From Mycobacterium alsense (lineage in GTDB: Bacteria; Actinomycetota; Actinomycetes; Mycobacteriales; Mycobacteriaceae): a DNA stretch of 47,808 nucleotides. This document shows, piece by piece, positions 23,528-32,202 of this stretch. Position numbers and translations under genes: made by a program. The notes beneath the pieces are model-generated. The model was given only the letters and a program-made list of their open reading frames with translations. It made no database searches and was not told the origin of the DNA. Positions within the stretch are counted from its first letter, which is position 1; each line of letters opens with the position of its first letter. The DNA lies in NCBI RefSeq assembly GCF_002086635.1, contig NZ_MVHD01000046.1, positions 1-47,808 of the forward strand, read 5' to 3'.

Positions 23528-24516
23528 GCGTTGACCTTCCCGCCGGCGATCGCACGAGCGGTCGCGTTGACGATGAACGTCAGGACAAACAGCGCAAAAC
23601 CGGCGGAGATGTAGGCGCCGGTGGGCAGCGGTTCGCTGAATTCGGCCGCGGCGGAGGCGATCTTGGAAGCGAACGTGTAGCCGCCGTCGAACAGCGACCA
23701 GCTGCCGGCGCGCGCGGCCGACCGCAGGATGATCAGCACCGCCACGGTTTCGCCCAGGGCGCGGCCCAACCCCAGCATCGACGCCGCGATGACCCCGCTG
23801 CGGCCGAACGGCAGCACGGTCATCCGCACGACCTCCCACTTCGTGGCGCCCAACGCCTGCGCCGCCTCCATCTGGATTTGTGGGGTCTGCCGGAACACTT
23901 CCCGCGACACCGACGTGATGATCGGCAGGATCATCACCGAAAGCACGATGCTGGCGGTGAAGATGGTGCCGCCGCCGGCCAGGGACACGTTGCCCTTCTT
24001 GAACAGGAACAGCCAGCCCAGGTGGCGGTTGAGAAATGTCGCGATGGGTTCGATTTGGGGCGCCAGCACGAAGATTCCCCACAACCCGAAGATGATCGAC
24101 GGCACCGCGGCCAGCAGGTCGACCATCGCGCCAAACGGCCTCGCCAGCCGCTTGGGCGCGTATTGGGTGAGGAACACCGCGATCCCCACGGCGATCGGCA
24201 CCGCCAGCATCAGGGCGGTGATCGAGCTCAGCACCGTGACCATGAACAGGTCGCGAATGCCGAACTCCAGGTGGCTCGCCTTGGCGGTGTTGAATTCGGT
24301 ACTGGTGAAGAAATTCGCGTGGTTCGCGCGCAACGACGGGACCGCCCGCAGCAGCAGGAACACCGCGATCAGCGCGATCGCGATGACGATCGTCGTACCC
24401 GCGGCCGCGGCGACCAGCTTGAACAGCTGGTCGCCGCGGTGCGCGTTGCGCGTTTCAGTCGCCTTCAGCCCAGGCAGATTTCGGGTCGACGAACTGGTTG
24501 TCCCTCCTCGGGTCAT
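23524..24516 (-). CDS. pstC: phosphate ABC transporter permease PstC
   Basis: A 330-residue permease with a cytosolic N-terminus and about six membrane segments. It has the EAA-like loop MEAAQALGATKWEVVRMTVLP and the PstC feature VPSIIFGLWGIFVLAP. It lies 12 bases downstream of pstS and overlaps pstA by 4 bases. It is most like PstC2 (Rv0929), judging from gene order and sequence memory. It would be co-transcribed with pstS and pstA and induced by low phosphate through SenX3-RegX3, which is known for the family but not shown by any clear motif here. Confidence 0.94.
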   Translation of the reverse strand: MTRGGTTSSSTRNLPGLKATETRNAHRGDQLFKLVAAAAGTTIVIAIALIAVFLLLRAVPSLRANHANFFTSTEFNTAKASHLEFGIRDLFMVTVLSSITALMLAVPIAVGIAVFLTQYAPKRLARPFGAMVDLLAAVPSIIFGLWGIFVLAPQIEPIATFLNRHLGWLFLFKKGNVSLAGGGTIFTASIVLSVMILPIITSVSREVFRQTPQIQMEAAQALGATKWEVVRMTVLPFGRSGVIAASMLGLGRALGETVAVLIILRSAARAGSWSLFDGGYTFASKIASAAAEFSEPLPTGAYISAGFALFVLTFIVNATARAIAGGKVNA

Positions 24517-24528
24517 GACTTCCCGGAA

Positions 24529-25647
24529 TCAGGCGATCGCATTGACCGCCGTCGACAGCTTCGACTTGAACGAGTCCGGAATGGGGATGTATCCGTTGTC
24601 CGCCAAGCCATTTTGACCGGCGCCGATGGTGCTCTGCAGGAACGCCTTGACGGCCGTGCCGACCTGCGGGTCGGGATACTTCGAGCACACGATCTCGTAG
24701 GTCGCCAGCACGATCGGGTACGAGCCGGGCTGCGTCGGCTTGTAGAACGAGTTGGTGTCGAGCACCAAGTCGTTGCCCTTCCCGCTGACCGTGGCGCCGG
24801 CGATCGTCTTGCCGACCGAGTCGGCGCTGATCGCGACCGCGTCGGGGCCGGCCGAGGTGATGATCTTGGCCATGTTCAGGTTCTGGGCCTTGGCGAACGA
24901 CCACTCGTTGTAGGTGATCGATCCCTCGGTGGCCTTGATGGCGGCCGAGGTGCCGTCGTTGCCCTTGGCGCCCTCACCCACGCCGCCGTTGAAGGTCTTC
25001 CCGGCGCCCTTGCCCCACGCGCCGTTGGACGCCGCGTCGAGGTAGTGCTGGAAGTTGTCCGTCGTCCCGGACTGGTCGTTACGGAACACCACGTGAATCG
25101 GCTCGGCCGGCAGGGTGGTCCCCGCGTTGAGGTTCTGGATCGCCGGATCGTTCCAGCTGGTGATGCCGCCGTTGAAGATCTTCGCCACGGTCGGGCCGTC
25201 CAGATTCAGTGAGCTCACGCCGTTGACGTTGTAGGTGATCGCGATCGGACCGAACACCACCGGCAGGTTCCACGCCGGCGAGCCGCAGCGCTGCTGGGCG
25301 GCGGCGTACTCGTTAGGGGCCAACGGCGAGTCCGACCCGCCGAAATCGGTTTGGTTGCCGTTGAATTCGCTGATCCCGGCGCCCGAACCATTGGCCGTGT
25401 AGTTCAGGGTCTGACCCGGGCAGGCCTGCTCGAAGGCGTTGACGAAGCGGGTCATCGCGTTGGCCTGGGCTGTGGAGCCGCTGGCCTTGATCGTATTCTT
25501 CCCGCCGCAGCTCACCTTTCCTGTGGACGCGCCCGACCCATTCGACGCACCACCACCGCTCGCATTGTTGTCGTTGCCACACCCGGACACCACCATCGCG
25601 CCGCTGGCCAGAATGCCCAGCACAGCGCCAAATCGGTTCAGTTTCAA
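24529..25647 (-). CDS. pstS: phosphate-binding lipoprotein PstS (PstS3-like)
   Basis: A 372-residue periplasmic-type phosphate-binding lipoprotein. The signal peptide ends in the lipobox VSGC with the lipidated Cys23, followed by a low-complexity Gly/Ser/Asn linker. The mature protein has the phosphate-site segments ASGSTAQANAM, TANGSGAGI, FGGSDSPL and RNDQSGTTDNFQ. It closely follows what I remember of M. tuberculosis PstS3 (Rv0928). The start is an unusual TTG at 25647, preceded by AAGGAAG at a good distance. It is the first gene of the pstS-pstC-pstA operon. The 249-base gap to the SDR gene must hold both promoters; no Pho-type box was identified with confidence. Confidence 0.94.
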   Translation of the reverse strand: MKLNRFGAVLGILASGAMVVSGCGNDNNASGGGASNGSGASTGKVSCGGKNTIKASGSTAQANAMTRFVNAFEQACPGQTLNYTANGSGAGISEFNGNQTDFGGSDSPLAPNEYAAAQQRCGSPAWNLPVVFGPIAITYNVNGVSSLNLDGPTVAKIFNGGITSWNDPAIQNLNAGTTLPAEPIHVVFRNDQSGTTDNFQHYLDAASNGAWGKGAGKTFNGGVGEGAKGNDGTSAAIKATEGSITYNEWSFAKAQNLNMAKIITSAGPDAVAISADSVGKTIAGATVSGKGNDLVLDTNSFYKPTQPGSYPIVLATYEIVCSKYPDPQVGTAVKAFLQSTIGAGQNGLADNGYIPIPDSFKSKLSTAVNAIA

Positions 25648-25896
25648 TTCACTTCCTTAACTGTCGGGATGAAACATCGCCATCACTTGCAGGCACGTAG
25701 CCAACAGTAACAAGGTTAACGTTCGGAAAAACACGGTTCGGCCGCCGTCGCGGCCCGGCCGGGGCGCAAAAGCGACCGGCGAAGCCCTTGCGCAGCCACG
25801 CTCATATGACAAACTAGAACCTGTTTCAGAAATGCCATTATCGGATCCGGCGAGCTTTGCTAACGTGTCGCCGACGACCCATATAGAGAGGCCGCA

Positions 25897-26688
25897 ATGA
25901 TCCTTGACAGGTTCCGACTGGACGACAAGGTCGCCGTCATCACCGGCGCCGGCCGCGGCCTCGGCGCGGCGATGGCGGTGGCGTTTGCCGAGGCAGGCGC
26001 CGATGTCGTCATCGCCTCACGCACGCAGTCCCAACTCGACGCCGTCGCCGAACAGGTCCGCGCCGCCGGCCGCCGCGCCCACGTCGTCGCCGCCGACCTG
26101 GCCCATCCGGAGTCGACCGCGCAACTGGCCAATCAGGCCGTCGAGGCCTACGGAAAACTAGACATCGTCGTCAACAACGTCGGCGGGACCATGCCCAACA
26201 CCCTGCTGACCACCTCGACCAAGGACCTCAAGGACGCGTTCACGTTCAACGTCGCCACCGCACACGCGCTCACCGTTGCTGCGGCGCCGCTGATGCTGGA
26301 GCACTCCGGCGGCGGCAGCATCATCAACATCACCTCCACCATGGGCAGGCTGGCCGGGCGAGGCTTCGCCGCGTACGGTACCGCCAAGGCCGCGCTGGCC
26401 CACTACACCCGCCTGTCCGCGCTGGACCTGTGCCCGCGCATCCGCGTCAACGCGATCGCACCGGGCTCGATCCTCACCTCCGCGCTGGACGTGGTGGCCT
26501 CCAACGACGAGCTGCGGGCGCCGATGGAGAAGGTGACGCCGCTGCGCCGGCTTGGCGACCCCGTCGACATCGCCGCTGCCGCAGTCTATTTGGCGTCGCC
26601 GGCCGGCAGCTTCCTGACCGGTAAGACGCTGGAGGTCGACGGCGGCCTCACCTTCCCCAACCTCGACATCCCCGTCCCGGACCTGTGA
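25897..26688 (+). CDS. short-chain dehydrogenase/reductase (Rv0927c-like)
   Basis: A 263-residue classical SDR. It has the NAD(P) motif TGAGRGLGAA, NNVGG (the NNAG equivalent), the catalytic Ser in NITSTMG, and YGTAKAAL (Tyr and Lys of YxxxK). The C-terminus LTGKTLEVDGGL is typical. Place and orientation match M. tuberculosis Rv0927c between pstS3 and Rv0926c. The next gene starts 16 bases after its stop, so they form an operon. Substrate unknown. Confidence 0.93.
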   Translation: MILDRFRLDDKVAVITGAGRGLGAAMAVAFAEAGADVVIASRTQSQLDAVAEQVRAAGRRAHVVAADLAHPESTAQLANQAVEAYGKLDIVVNNVGGTMPNTLLTTSTKDLKDAFTFNVATAHALTVAAAPLMLEHSGGGSIINITSTMGRLAGRGFAAYGTAKAALAHYTRLSALDLCPRIRVNAIAPGSILTSALDVVASNDELRAPMEKVTPLRRLGDPVDIAAAAVYLASPAGSFLTGKTLEVDGGLTFPNLDIPVPDL

Positions 26689-26704
26689 GACCAAGGAGCC
26701 AGCC

Positions 26705-27781
26705 ATGCCTATCCCCGTCGTTCAGCTGGGCACCGGCAACGTCGGCGTCCACGCGCTCAAGGCGCTGATCACCAACCCGGCGTTCGAGCTCACCGGCGTG
26801 TGGGTGTCGTCGGAAGCCAAGGCCGGCAAGGACGCGGCCGAGCTTGCCGGGCTTACGGATTCGACCGGCGTGCTGGCCACCACCGACCTGGACGCCGTGC
26901 TGGCCACCGGCCCGCGGTGCGCGGTGTACAACGCGCTGGCCGACAACCGCCTGCCGGAGGCGCTCGAGGACTACCGTCGCGTGCTGTCCGCGGGGATCAA
27001 CATCGTCGGCAGCGGCCCGGTGTTTCTCCAATACCCCTGGCAGGTGATCCCGGAAAATCTCATCTCCCCGCTGGAGGACGCGGCGCGCGAAGGCAATTCG
27101 AGCCTGTACGTCAACGGCATCGATCCGGGTTTCGCCAACGACCTGCTGCCGCTGGCGCTGGCCGGCACCTGTCAGAGCATCCAGCAGATCCGGTGCATGG
27201 AGATCGTGGACTACGCCACCTACGACAGCGCCGCTGTGATGTTCGACGTGATGGGGTTCGGCAAGCCGCTCGACGACATTCCCATGCTGCTGCAACCCGG
27301 GGTGTTGAGCCTGGCCTGGGGATCGGTGGTGCGGCAGCTGGCGGCCGGCCTGGGCGTCGAGCTGGACGAGGTCACCCAGACCCACGAGCGGGTGCCGGCG
27401 CCGGAGGACTTCGACATCGCCTCCGGCCACATCCCCAAGGGCGGCGCGGCGGCGCTGCGGTTCGAGGTGTTGGGGATGGTCGACGGCCACCCCGCCGTCG
27501 TCCTGGAACACGTCACCCGGTTGCGCGAGGATTTGTGCCCCGAGTGGCCGCAGCCCACCCAGCCCGGCGGCTCCTACCGCATCGAGATCACCGGGGAACC
27601 GTCGTACGGCGTCGACGTCTGCCTGGGCAGCCGCGTGGGCGACCACAATCACGCCGGGCTGGTCGCCACCGCGATGCGGGTGGTCAACGCGATTCCCGCG
27701 GTGGTGGCCGCCCCGCCGGGCATTGTGACGACTCTCGACCTGCCCCTGGTTCCCGGCCGGGGCCTCTACGCCCCGGGGTGA
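26705..27781 (+). CDS. DapB-like NAD(P)-binding dehydrogenase (Rv0926c-like)
   Basis: A 358-residue protein with an N-terminal Rossmann fold (VVQLGTGNVGVHALKAL) like dihydrodipicolinate reductase and the 2,4-diaminopentanoate/amine dehydrogenase group. The central segment GINIVGSGPVFLQYPWQVIP and the later GIDPGFANDLLPLALAG are features of that group. AAGGAG lies 7 bases ahead of ATG 26705. It is co-directional with, and 16 bases from, the SDR gene, which suggests a two-step oxidoreductive pathway. The substrate is unknown; an amino or hydroxy acid derivative is possible. Confidence 0.88.
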   Translation: MPIPVVQLGTGNVGVHALKALITNPAFELTGVWVSSEAKAGKDAAELAGLTDSTGVLATTDLDAVLATGPRCAVYNALADNRLPEALEDYRRVLSAGINIVGSGPVFLQYPWQVIPENLISPLEDAAREGNSSLYVNGIDPGFANDLLPLALAGTCQSIQQIRCMEIVDYATYDSAAVMFDVMGFGKPLDDIPMLLQPGVLSLAWGSVVRQLAAGLGVELDEVTQTHERVPAPEDFDIASGHIPKGGAAALRFEVLGMVDGHPAVVLEHVTRLREDLCPEWPQPTQPGGSYRIEITGEPSYGVDVCLGSRVGDHNHAGLVATAMRVVNAIPAVVAAPPGIVTTLDLPLVPGRGLYAPG

Positions 27782-27802
27782 CGCGGGTCGTCGCCAGTAT
27801 TC

Positions 27803-27813
27803 GGCTAACCTAA
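27803..27813 (+). promoter_or_regulatory. possible metal-regulator half-site upstream of mntH
   Basis: GGCTAACCTAA matches the right half of the mycobacterial IdeR/DtxR-type consensus, 58 bases ahead of the mntH start. The left half is not conserved (about 2 of 8 positions match). It may be a degenerate site for a DtxR-family metal regulator such as MntR, or chance. Confidence 0.3.
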
Positions 27814-27870
27814 CTTTCGTATTCGGCCCCCGGAACGCGCGGGGGCCAGGGCGAAAAGAGGGTCGACAGG

Positions 27871-29097
27871 TTGGCGCAGGGCACCCAGGCATCGCTTCGG
27901 GGGAGCTGGTATCTGCTCGGGCCGGCGTTCGTGGCGGCGATCGCCTATGTCGACCCCGGCAACGTGGCGGCCAACGTCAGCTCCGGCACGCAGTTCGGTT
28001 ATCTGCTGCTGTGGGTCATCGTCTTCGCCAACGTGATGGCGGGGCTGGTCCAGTACCTGTCGGCCAAGCTCGGGCTGGTGACCGGGCGCTCGCTGCCCGC
28101 GGCGATCGGCCGGCGGATGAGCCGCCCGGTGCGGTTGACGTTTTGGGCGCAGGCCGAAATCGTGGCCATCGCAACCGATGTGGCCGAGGTGATCGGCGGG
28201 GCCATCGCCTTGCGCATCCTGTTCGGCCTGCCGCTGCCGCTCGGCGGGGTCATTACCGGGGCCATCTCGCTGCTGCTGCTGACGATCAAGGACCGTCGCG
28301 GGCAGCTGCTTTTCGAGCGGGTGATCACGGGCCTGCTGCTCGTCATCGCCGTCGGTTTCGCGGCCAGTTTCTTCGTCGCCACGCCACCACCCGGCGCGGT
28401 GTTCGGCGGCTTGCTGCCCAGGTTTCAGGGCACCGAAAGCGTGTTGCTGGCCGCGGCCATCCTCGGCGCCACCGTGATGCCGCACGCCGTGTACATGCAC
28501 TCGGGGCTCGTCCTGGACCGGCACGGACACCCCGAGCCCGGCAAGGACCGCCGCTGGCTGCTGCGGGTCACCCGCGTGGACGTCGTGCTGGCCATGGCGG
28601 TCGCCGGAACGGTGAACGCGGCCATGCTGCTCGTCGCCGCGATCAACCTGCAGGGACAACATGAGACGGCGTCCATCGACGGCGCCTACACCGCGATTCA
28701 CGACACGCTGGGCGCCGTGATCGCGGTGCTGTTTGCGATCGGGCTGCTGGCGTCCGGCTTGGCGTCATCGTCGGTGGGCGCCTACGCCGGCGCCATGATC
28801 ATGCAGGGATTGCTCCATCGGTCGGTGCCCATGCTGGTGCGCCGGCTGGTCACCCTGTGTCCCGCGGTGGCGATCCTGGCGCTCGGTTTCGACCCGACCC
28901 GCGCGCTGGTGTTATCGCAGGTCGTCTTGTCCTTCGGCATCCCGTTCGCGGTGCTGCCGCTGATCAGGCTGACCAGTGACCGCCAGCTGATGGGTAGCGA
29001 CGCCAACCATCCCGTCACGACGGGCCTCGGCTGGGCGGTCGCGGTGATGGTCAGCCTGCTCAACGTGATGCTGATCTGGCTGACCATCGCGGGCTGA
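27871..29097 (+). CDS. mntH: Nramp-family divalent metal (Mn2+) transporter MntH
   Basis: A 408-residue proton-coupled metal importer with about 11 membrane segments. The Nramp metal site is intact: DPGN in segment 1 (Asp28-Asn31) and MPH in segment 6 (Met202-His204, in TVMPHAVYMHSGL). The start is taken as TTG 27871, after GAGGGTCGACAGG; the N-terminus MAQGTQASLRGSW then runs straight into segment 1. Gene order matches M. tuberculosis Rv0924c. A partial DtxR-type half-site lies upstream. Confidence 0.93.
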   Translation: MAQGTQASLRGSWYLLGPAFVAAIAYVDPGNVAANVSSGTQFGYLLLWVIVFANVMAGLVQYLSAKLGLVTGRSLPAAIGRRMSRPVRLTFWAQAEIVAIATDVAEVIGGAIALRILFGLPLPLGGVITGAISLLLLTIKDRRGQLLFERVITGLLLVIAVGFAASFFVATPPPGAVFGGLLPRFQGTESVLLAAAILGATVMPHAVYMHSGLVLDRHGHPEPGKDRRWLLRVTRVDVVLAMAVAGTVNAAMLLVAAINLQGQHETASIDGAYTAIHDTLGAVIAVLFAIGLLASGLASSSVGAYAGAMIMQGLLHRSVPMLVRRLVTLCPAVAILALGFDPTRALVLSQVVLSFGIPFAVLPLIRLTSDRQLMGSDANHPVTTGLGWAVAVMVSLLNVMLIWLTIAG

Positions 29098-29290
29098 GCC
29101 CGGCCCAGGGCACGGCGAAAAGTGTTGTGCCGCACCGGGTCTGGGCGCGTCCCGATTCGCCGGCGCAACCGCCGCGCGGCGCTCGCAAGAATCTCGCAAG
29201 GACTTCGCGAGGATCCGGCAAGCGGCCTGCGCCAGCCTTCGACGCAGACACACCGTCCGGGCCGCGCCCCCGCACCGAAAGAAGCATGTC

Positions 29291-29515
29291 ATGACCGAGC
29301 CGACCGGCATGGATCGTCCCGCCCCCGCGCCGTCCGCCGACGACGCCATCCCGGCCGCCCCGCCCATCGACAAGGCGATGGTGGCCGCGGGCCTGATCGG
29401 CCTGGTCGGCTCGGGCGTCGCGCTGGTCATGGCCCTGTTCAGCGCCGCGGCGCCACCGCCACCCCCGGCGTTTTGCCTGCCCCCGCACCAGCTCGTGCAG
29501 ACCGCCTGCCAATGA
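29291..29515 (+). CDS. small single-pass membrane protein, unknown function
   Basis: 74 residues: a Pro/Ala-rich N-terminus (about 1-25), one hydrophobic helix (MVAAGLIGLVGSGVALVMAL, about 30-49), then a Pro-rich stretch and a short tail with two Cys residues. The ATG at 29291 follows GAAAGAAG. No family recognised. The 193 bases between mntH and this gene hold a short stretch with CTCGCAAG-like repeats but no gene I can support. Confidence 0.6.
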   Translation: MTEPTGMDRPAPAPSADDAIPAAPPIDKAMVAAGLIGLVGSGVALVMALFSAAAPPPPPAFCLPPHQLVQTACQ

Positions 29516-29659
29516 ACGTCCTACCGCCGGTCATCGGGTGAGCTCCCGCGTGGCGCGCGGCTCGTCCGGTGCGGCAGGATGGGCAGCGTCGTCGTCCGTG
29601 GAACCATTCGCGGGAGCCAGCTTGATCGAAGACCTCAGCGCCGAGAGGTGACTGCCTAG

Positions 29660-30715
29660 ATGCCGACGCGCCGGCACCCCTATTTCGCGTATGGGTCGAA
29701 CCTGTGCGTCAGGCAGATGGCGTTGCGCTGCCCCGACGCCGCCGACCCGCGGCCGGCGGTGCTGGCCGATCACGACTGGCTGATCAATCAGCGCGGCGTG
29801 GCCACGGTGGAGCCGTTCGGGGGCAACCAGGTGCACGGGGTGCTCTGGCAGATCTCCGACCACGACCTGGCGACGCTGGACAGCGCCGAGGGCGTGCCGG
29901 TGCGCTACCGACGCGACCGGCTGACCGTCCACACCGGCGACGGGCCATCGCCCGCCTGGGTGTACATCGACCACCGGGTGATCCCGGGCCCGCCCCGGCC
30001 CGGCTACCTGCCCAGGATCATCGACGGCGCGCTGCACCACGGGCTGCCGCAGCGCTGGGTCGATTTCTTGCGTCGCTGGGATCCCGCACGCTGGCCCCGG
30101 CCCGTCACCGCGGCAAGCCCCGCCCCGCAGTCGCTTTCGGCGTTGCTGCGCCAGCCCGGGGTGACCGAGGAGAGCCGGCTGCGGTCGCGTTTCGGCTTTC
30201 TGGCCATCCACGGCGGAGGCCTGGAGGAGATGACCGACGTCATCGCGGAGCGCGCCGCCGAGGCCGCCGACGCGTCGGTGTACCTGCTGCGCCATCCCGA
30301 CCGCTACCCGCATCACCTCCCGTCGGCCCGCTACGACCCGGGCGAATCGCCGTGCCTGGCGGAGTTTCTCGAGCACGTCGACGTCGCCGTCTCGCTGCAC
30401 GGCTACGGGCGGGTCGGGCGCGCCACGCAACTGCTCGCCGGGGGGCAAAACCGCGCGCTGGCGGCCCACCTGGCCCGCCACATCCGGCTGACCGGCTATC
30501 AGGTCGTCACCGACATCGACGCGATCCCGCCGGAGCTGCGGGGCCTGCATCGCGACAACCCGGTGAACCGGGTGCGCGACGGCGGCACACAGCTCGAGCT
30601 TCCGGCTCGGGTCAGGGGCATCAGCCCACGCAGCCCGCTGCCCGGCGACGACGGCCTGTCGGCGGTGACCACCGGCCTGGTGCAGTGCCTGGTGGCCGCG
30701 GCCCGGTCCTGGTAA
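29660..30715 (+). CDS. gamma-glutamylcyclotransferase/poly-gamma-glutamate hydrolase fusion
   Basis: A 351-residue two-domain protein. Residues about 7-140 are a gamma-glutamylcyclotransferase-like fold with the signature YFAYGSNL (YGSN at 11-14) and DSAEGVPVRY holding the catalytic Glu. Residues about 160-350 resemble the zinc-dependent poly-gamma-glutamate hydrolase family (PghP, PF05908): AIHGGGLEEMT gives the HxxxxE pair, and VSLHGYG a later His ligand. The family splits gamma-linked glutamate polymers, and cyclotransferases release 5-oxoproline from gamma-glutamyl compounds, so the two halves could act in sequence; that is inference. M. tuberculosis has a gene in about this place (Rv0923c). 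No signal peptide is seen. Confidence 0.8.
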   Translation: MPTRRHPYFAYGSNLCVRQMALRCPDAADPRPAVLADHDWLINQRGVATVEPFGGNQVHGVLWQISDHDLATLDSAEGVPVRYRRDRLTVHTGDGPSPAWVYIDHRVIPGPPRPGYLPRIIDGALHHGLPQRWVDFLRRWDPARWPRPVTAASPAPQSLSALLRQPGVTEESRLRSRFGFLAIHGGGLEEMTDVIAERAAEAADASVYLLRHPDRYPHHLPSARYDPGESPCLAEFLEHVDVAVSLHGYGRVGRATQLLAGGQNRALAAHLARHIRLTGYQVVTDIDAIPPELRGLHRDNPVNRVRDGGTQLELPARVRGISPRSPLPGDDGLSAVTTGLVQCLVAAARSW

Positions 30716-30744
30716 GTGTTCTATCGGTCGAACGGAGGTTGTTG

Positions 30745-31563
30745 GTGGGCAAAGATTTTCGCTTCTCGATGAGCTTGCGCTTCTTCAAGTCTCGCGAGAG
30801 GTTGGTGGAGAAGGCCAAGCGGGCCGAAGATCTCGGATACGACATCCTGTGCGTGCCCGACCATCTCGGCGCGGCGGCGCCGTCCCCGACGCTGACCGCG
30901 GTCGCGATGGTGACCACGCGGCTGAAGCTGAGCATGTATGTGCTCAACGCCGCCTTCTACAAGCCGGCCCTGCTGAGCAGGGACCTCCAGGCCGTGGACC
31001 TGCTGAGCGACGGCCGCCTCGAAATCGGGCTCGGCACCGGCTATGTCCGCGAGGAGTTCGAGGCCGCCGAGCTGCCCTACCCCAGTGCCGGGGCCCGGGT
31101 CGACCACCTCGAACACATGACGACCTACCTCAAGGAGCATCACCCCACGACGCCGATCCTCATCGCCGGCAATGGCGACCGGGTACTGACCCTGGCCGCC
31201 CGCCACGCCGACATCATCGGGCTGACCGGCGCCAGGGTGCACGACGTGGACGACCCGCTCGCCGAGCGCGTCGAGTTCGTCCGCCGAGCCGCCGGCGGGC
31301 GGTTCGACTCGCTCGAGCTCAACATGGTGATCACCGCGATGCCGCGTGAGGGCGAGACCACCCCCGACCTGAGACTGACCCGCACCTACGCGCCGGAGCT
31401 TTCCGACGAACAATTGCTGTCCATGCCGTCGGTGCTCAGCGGGTCGCCGCGGGAGATGGCCGACACCCTGCGCGGCCTGCGCGACAAGTACGGGCTGACC
31501 TCGTTCACCGTGCAGGACAACAACCTCGACGCGTTCGCGAAGGTGATCGCGGAGCTGCGCTGA
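30745..31563 (+). CDS. LLM-class F420-dependent oxidoreductase
   Basis: A 272-residue luciferase-like (TIM barrel) oxidoreductase. It begins FRFSMSLRFFKSRERLVEKA, then has AEDLGYDILCVPDHLG, LSDGRLEIGLGTGYVREEFE and TPILIAGNGDRVLTLAARHAD, the pattern of mycobacterial TIGR03621-like F420 enzymes. GTG 30745 is chosen because AACGGAGG (30731-30738) is well spaced from it; TTG 30742 is too close. A hydride-transfer role with F420 is expected from the family; the substrate is unknown. It is the last gene before the tRNA-Arg. Confidence 0.88.
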   Translation: MGKDFRFSMSLRFFKSRERLVEKAKRAEDLGYDILCVPDHLGAAAPSPTLTAVAMVTTRLKLSMYVLNAAFYKPALLSRDLQAVDLLSDGRLEIGLGTGYVREEFEAAELPYPSAGARVDHLEHMTTYLKEHHPTTPILIAGNGDRVLTLAARHADIIGLTGARVHDVDDPLAERVEFVRRAAGGRFDSLELNMVITAMPREGETTPDLRLTRTYAPELSDEQLLSMPSVLSGSPREMADTLRGLRDKYGLTSFTVQDNNLDAFAKVIAELR

Positions 31564-31618
31564 CCGGGCCGCCGCCCGCGGTCCCGCGGACGGCTTCCCC
31601 GGTAAGCTCGACCCGTCC

Positions 31619-31691
31619 GCCCTCGTAGCTCAGGGGATAGAGCACGGCTCTCCTAAAGCCGGTGTCGCAGGTTCGAATCCTGCCGGGGGCA
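31619..31691 (+). tRNA. tRNA-Arg (anticodon CCT)
   Basis: A full cloverleaf. The acceptor stem is GCCCTCG/CGGGGGC with one T-G pair, the D-loop has AGCTCAGGGGATAGAGC, the anticodon stem is CGGCT-CTCCTAA-AGCCG with anticodon CCT, and the T-arm has GCAGGTTCGAATCCTGC. The CCA end is encoded (31692-31694). The 3' end is the integration site of the element that follows, and the gene is restored intact. Confidence 0.97.
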
Positions 31692-31694
31692 CCA
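31672..31694 (+). other. attL core (tRNA-Arg 3' end)
   Basis: A 23-base segment from the T-loop through the encoded CCA, starting TTCGAATCCTGCCGG. It is repeated exactly at 47709-47731. The bases just outside the match differ at the two copies on both sides (G/A before, G/T after). Confidence 0.93.
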
Positions 31695-31719
31695 GTTCAG
31701 CACGTGTTTCTGACTCTTG

Positions 31720-31738
31720 CGTGCAATATACGTGCGAT
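31720..31738 (+). promoter_or_regulatory. left integrase arm-site candidates (CGTGCAAT pair)
   Basis: CGTGCAAT at 31720-31727 and CGTGCGAT at 31731-31738, 11 bases apart (one helix turn), 26 bases inside attL. The same pair with the same 11-base spacing occurs inside attR. Its placement at both ends suggests arm-type binding sites for the integrase. Confidence 0.55.
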
Positions 31739-31757
31739 TTTGTGCGCGCGGCGGCGC

Positions 31758-32195
31758 TCAGTCCTTATTGGGGAAAAGGTACTTCGTGATGATCACGACG
31801 AGCCCGATCAGCTGCACCACTGCGGCCCCGATCCACACCGACATCGACTGCTCGGGTGCGCGAAACTCGTAGGCGCGTAAGTAGAGATAGAAGAACCAGT
31901 CGGCGATGCCGACCTGGATGACCATTGCGACCAACAGAACGGCGGCATAGACCCGGCGGAAGTTGAGGTTCGAGCGCTCCACCTTGAGGCTGTGAGCGGC
32001 CATCGCCTGGTCGAAATTCTGGACCGCCTGTCGGCGCGAGACGAGCCGCCGCATCCACTTCGGCCAGAAGCTCCGCTTCGCAACCCCGGTCTGGGGGTTC
32101 TCCCCTGGATCGGCGTAGTCCGACGGCGACGGGACTATCTGGTCGTCGTCGTCCTGGTCGTCGCCGAGCGATTCCAGCGGTTGATAATCGGCCAC
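31758..32195 (-). CDS. small two-pass membrane protein at the element's left end
   Basis: A 145-residue protein (from GTG 32195; a GTG at 32225 would add ten residues and overlap the ImmA-like gene). The N-terminal half is cytosolic and acidic (GDDQDDDDQIVP), then basic (FWPKWMRRLVSRRQA). Two membrane helices follow: YAAVLLVAMVIQVGIADWFF and VWIGAAVVQLIGLVVIITKY. No family recognised. It is the last gene before attL and follows the ImmA-like gene, a place where accessory immunity or exclusion genes often sit; such a role is only a guess. Confidence 0.65.
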   Translation of the reverse strand: MADYQPLESLGDDQDDDDQIVPSPSDYADPGENPQTGVAKRSFWPKWMRRLVSRRQAVQNFDQAMAAHSLKVERSNLNFRRVYAAVLLVAMVIQVGIADWFFYLYLRAYEFRAPEQSMSVWIGAAVVQLIGLVVIITKYLFPNKD

Positions 32196-32202
32196 AGCCC
32201 TA

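Noticed and set aside
22616..25647. A complete phosphate ABC transporter including its ATPase
   Set aside because: Only the binding protein and the two permeases are present; no gene with Walker motifs of PstB lies in the window.
27803..27813. Full IdeR iron box upstream of mntH
   Set aside because: Only one half matches the consensus; listed as a low-confidence half-site instead.
26648..27892. 414-residue minus-strand frame opposite the DapB-like gene
   Set aside because: It has a Gly/Arg/His/Asp-rich shadow composition with no recognisable motifs. The plus-strand gene has a clear fold, ribosome site and synteny.
29704..31563. 619-residue plus-strand frame joining 29.7 to 31.56 kb
   Set aside because: Only its end (from GTG 30745) is the F420-type enzyme; the first part is an Arg/Ala-rich shadow of the glutamyl-hydrolase fusion in another frame.
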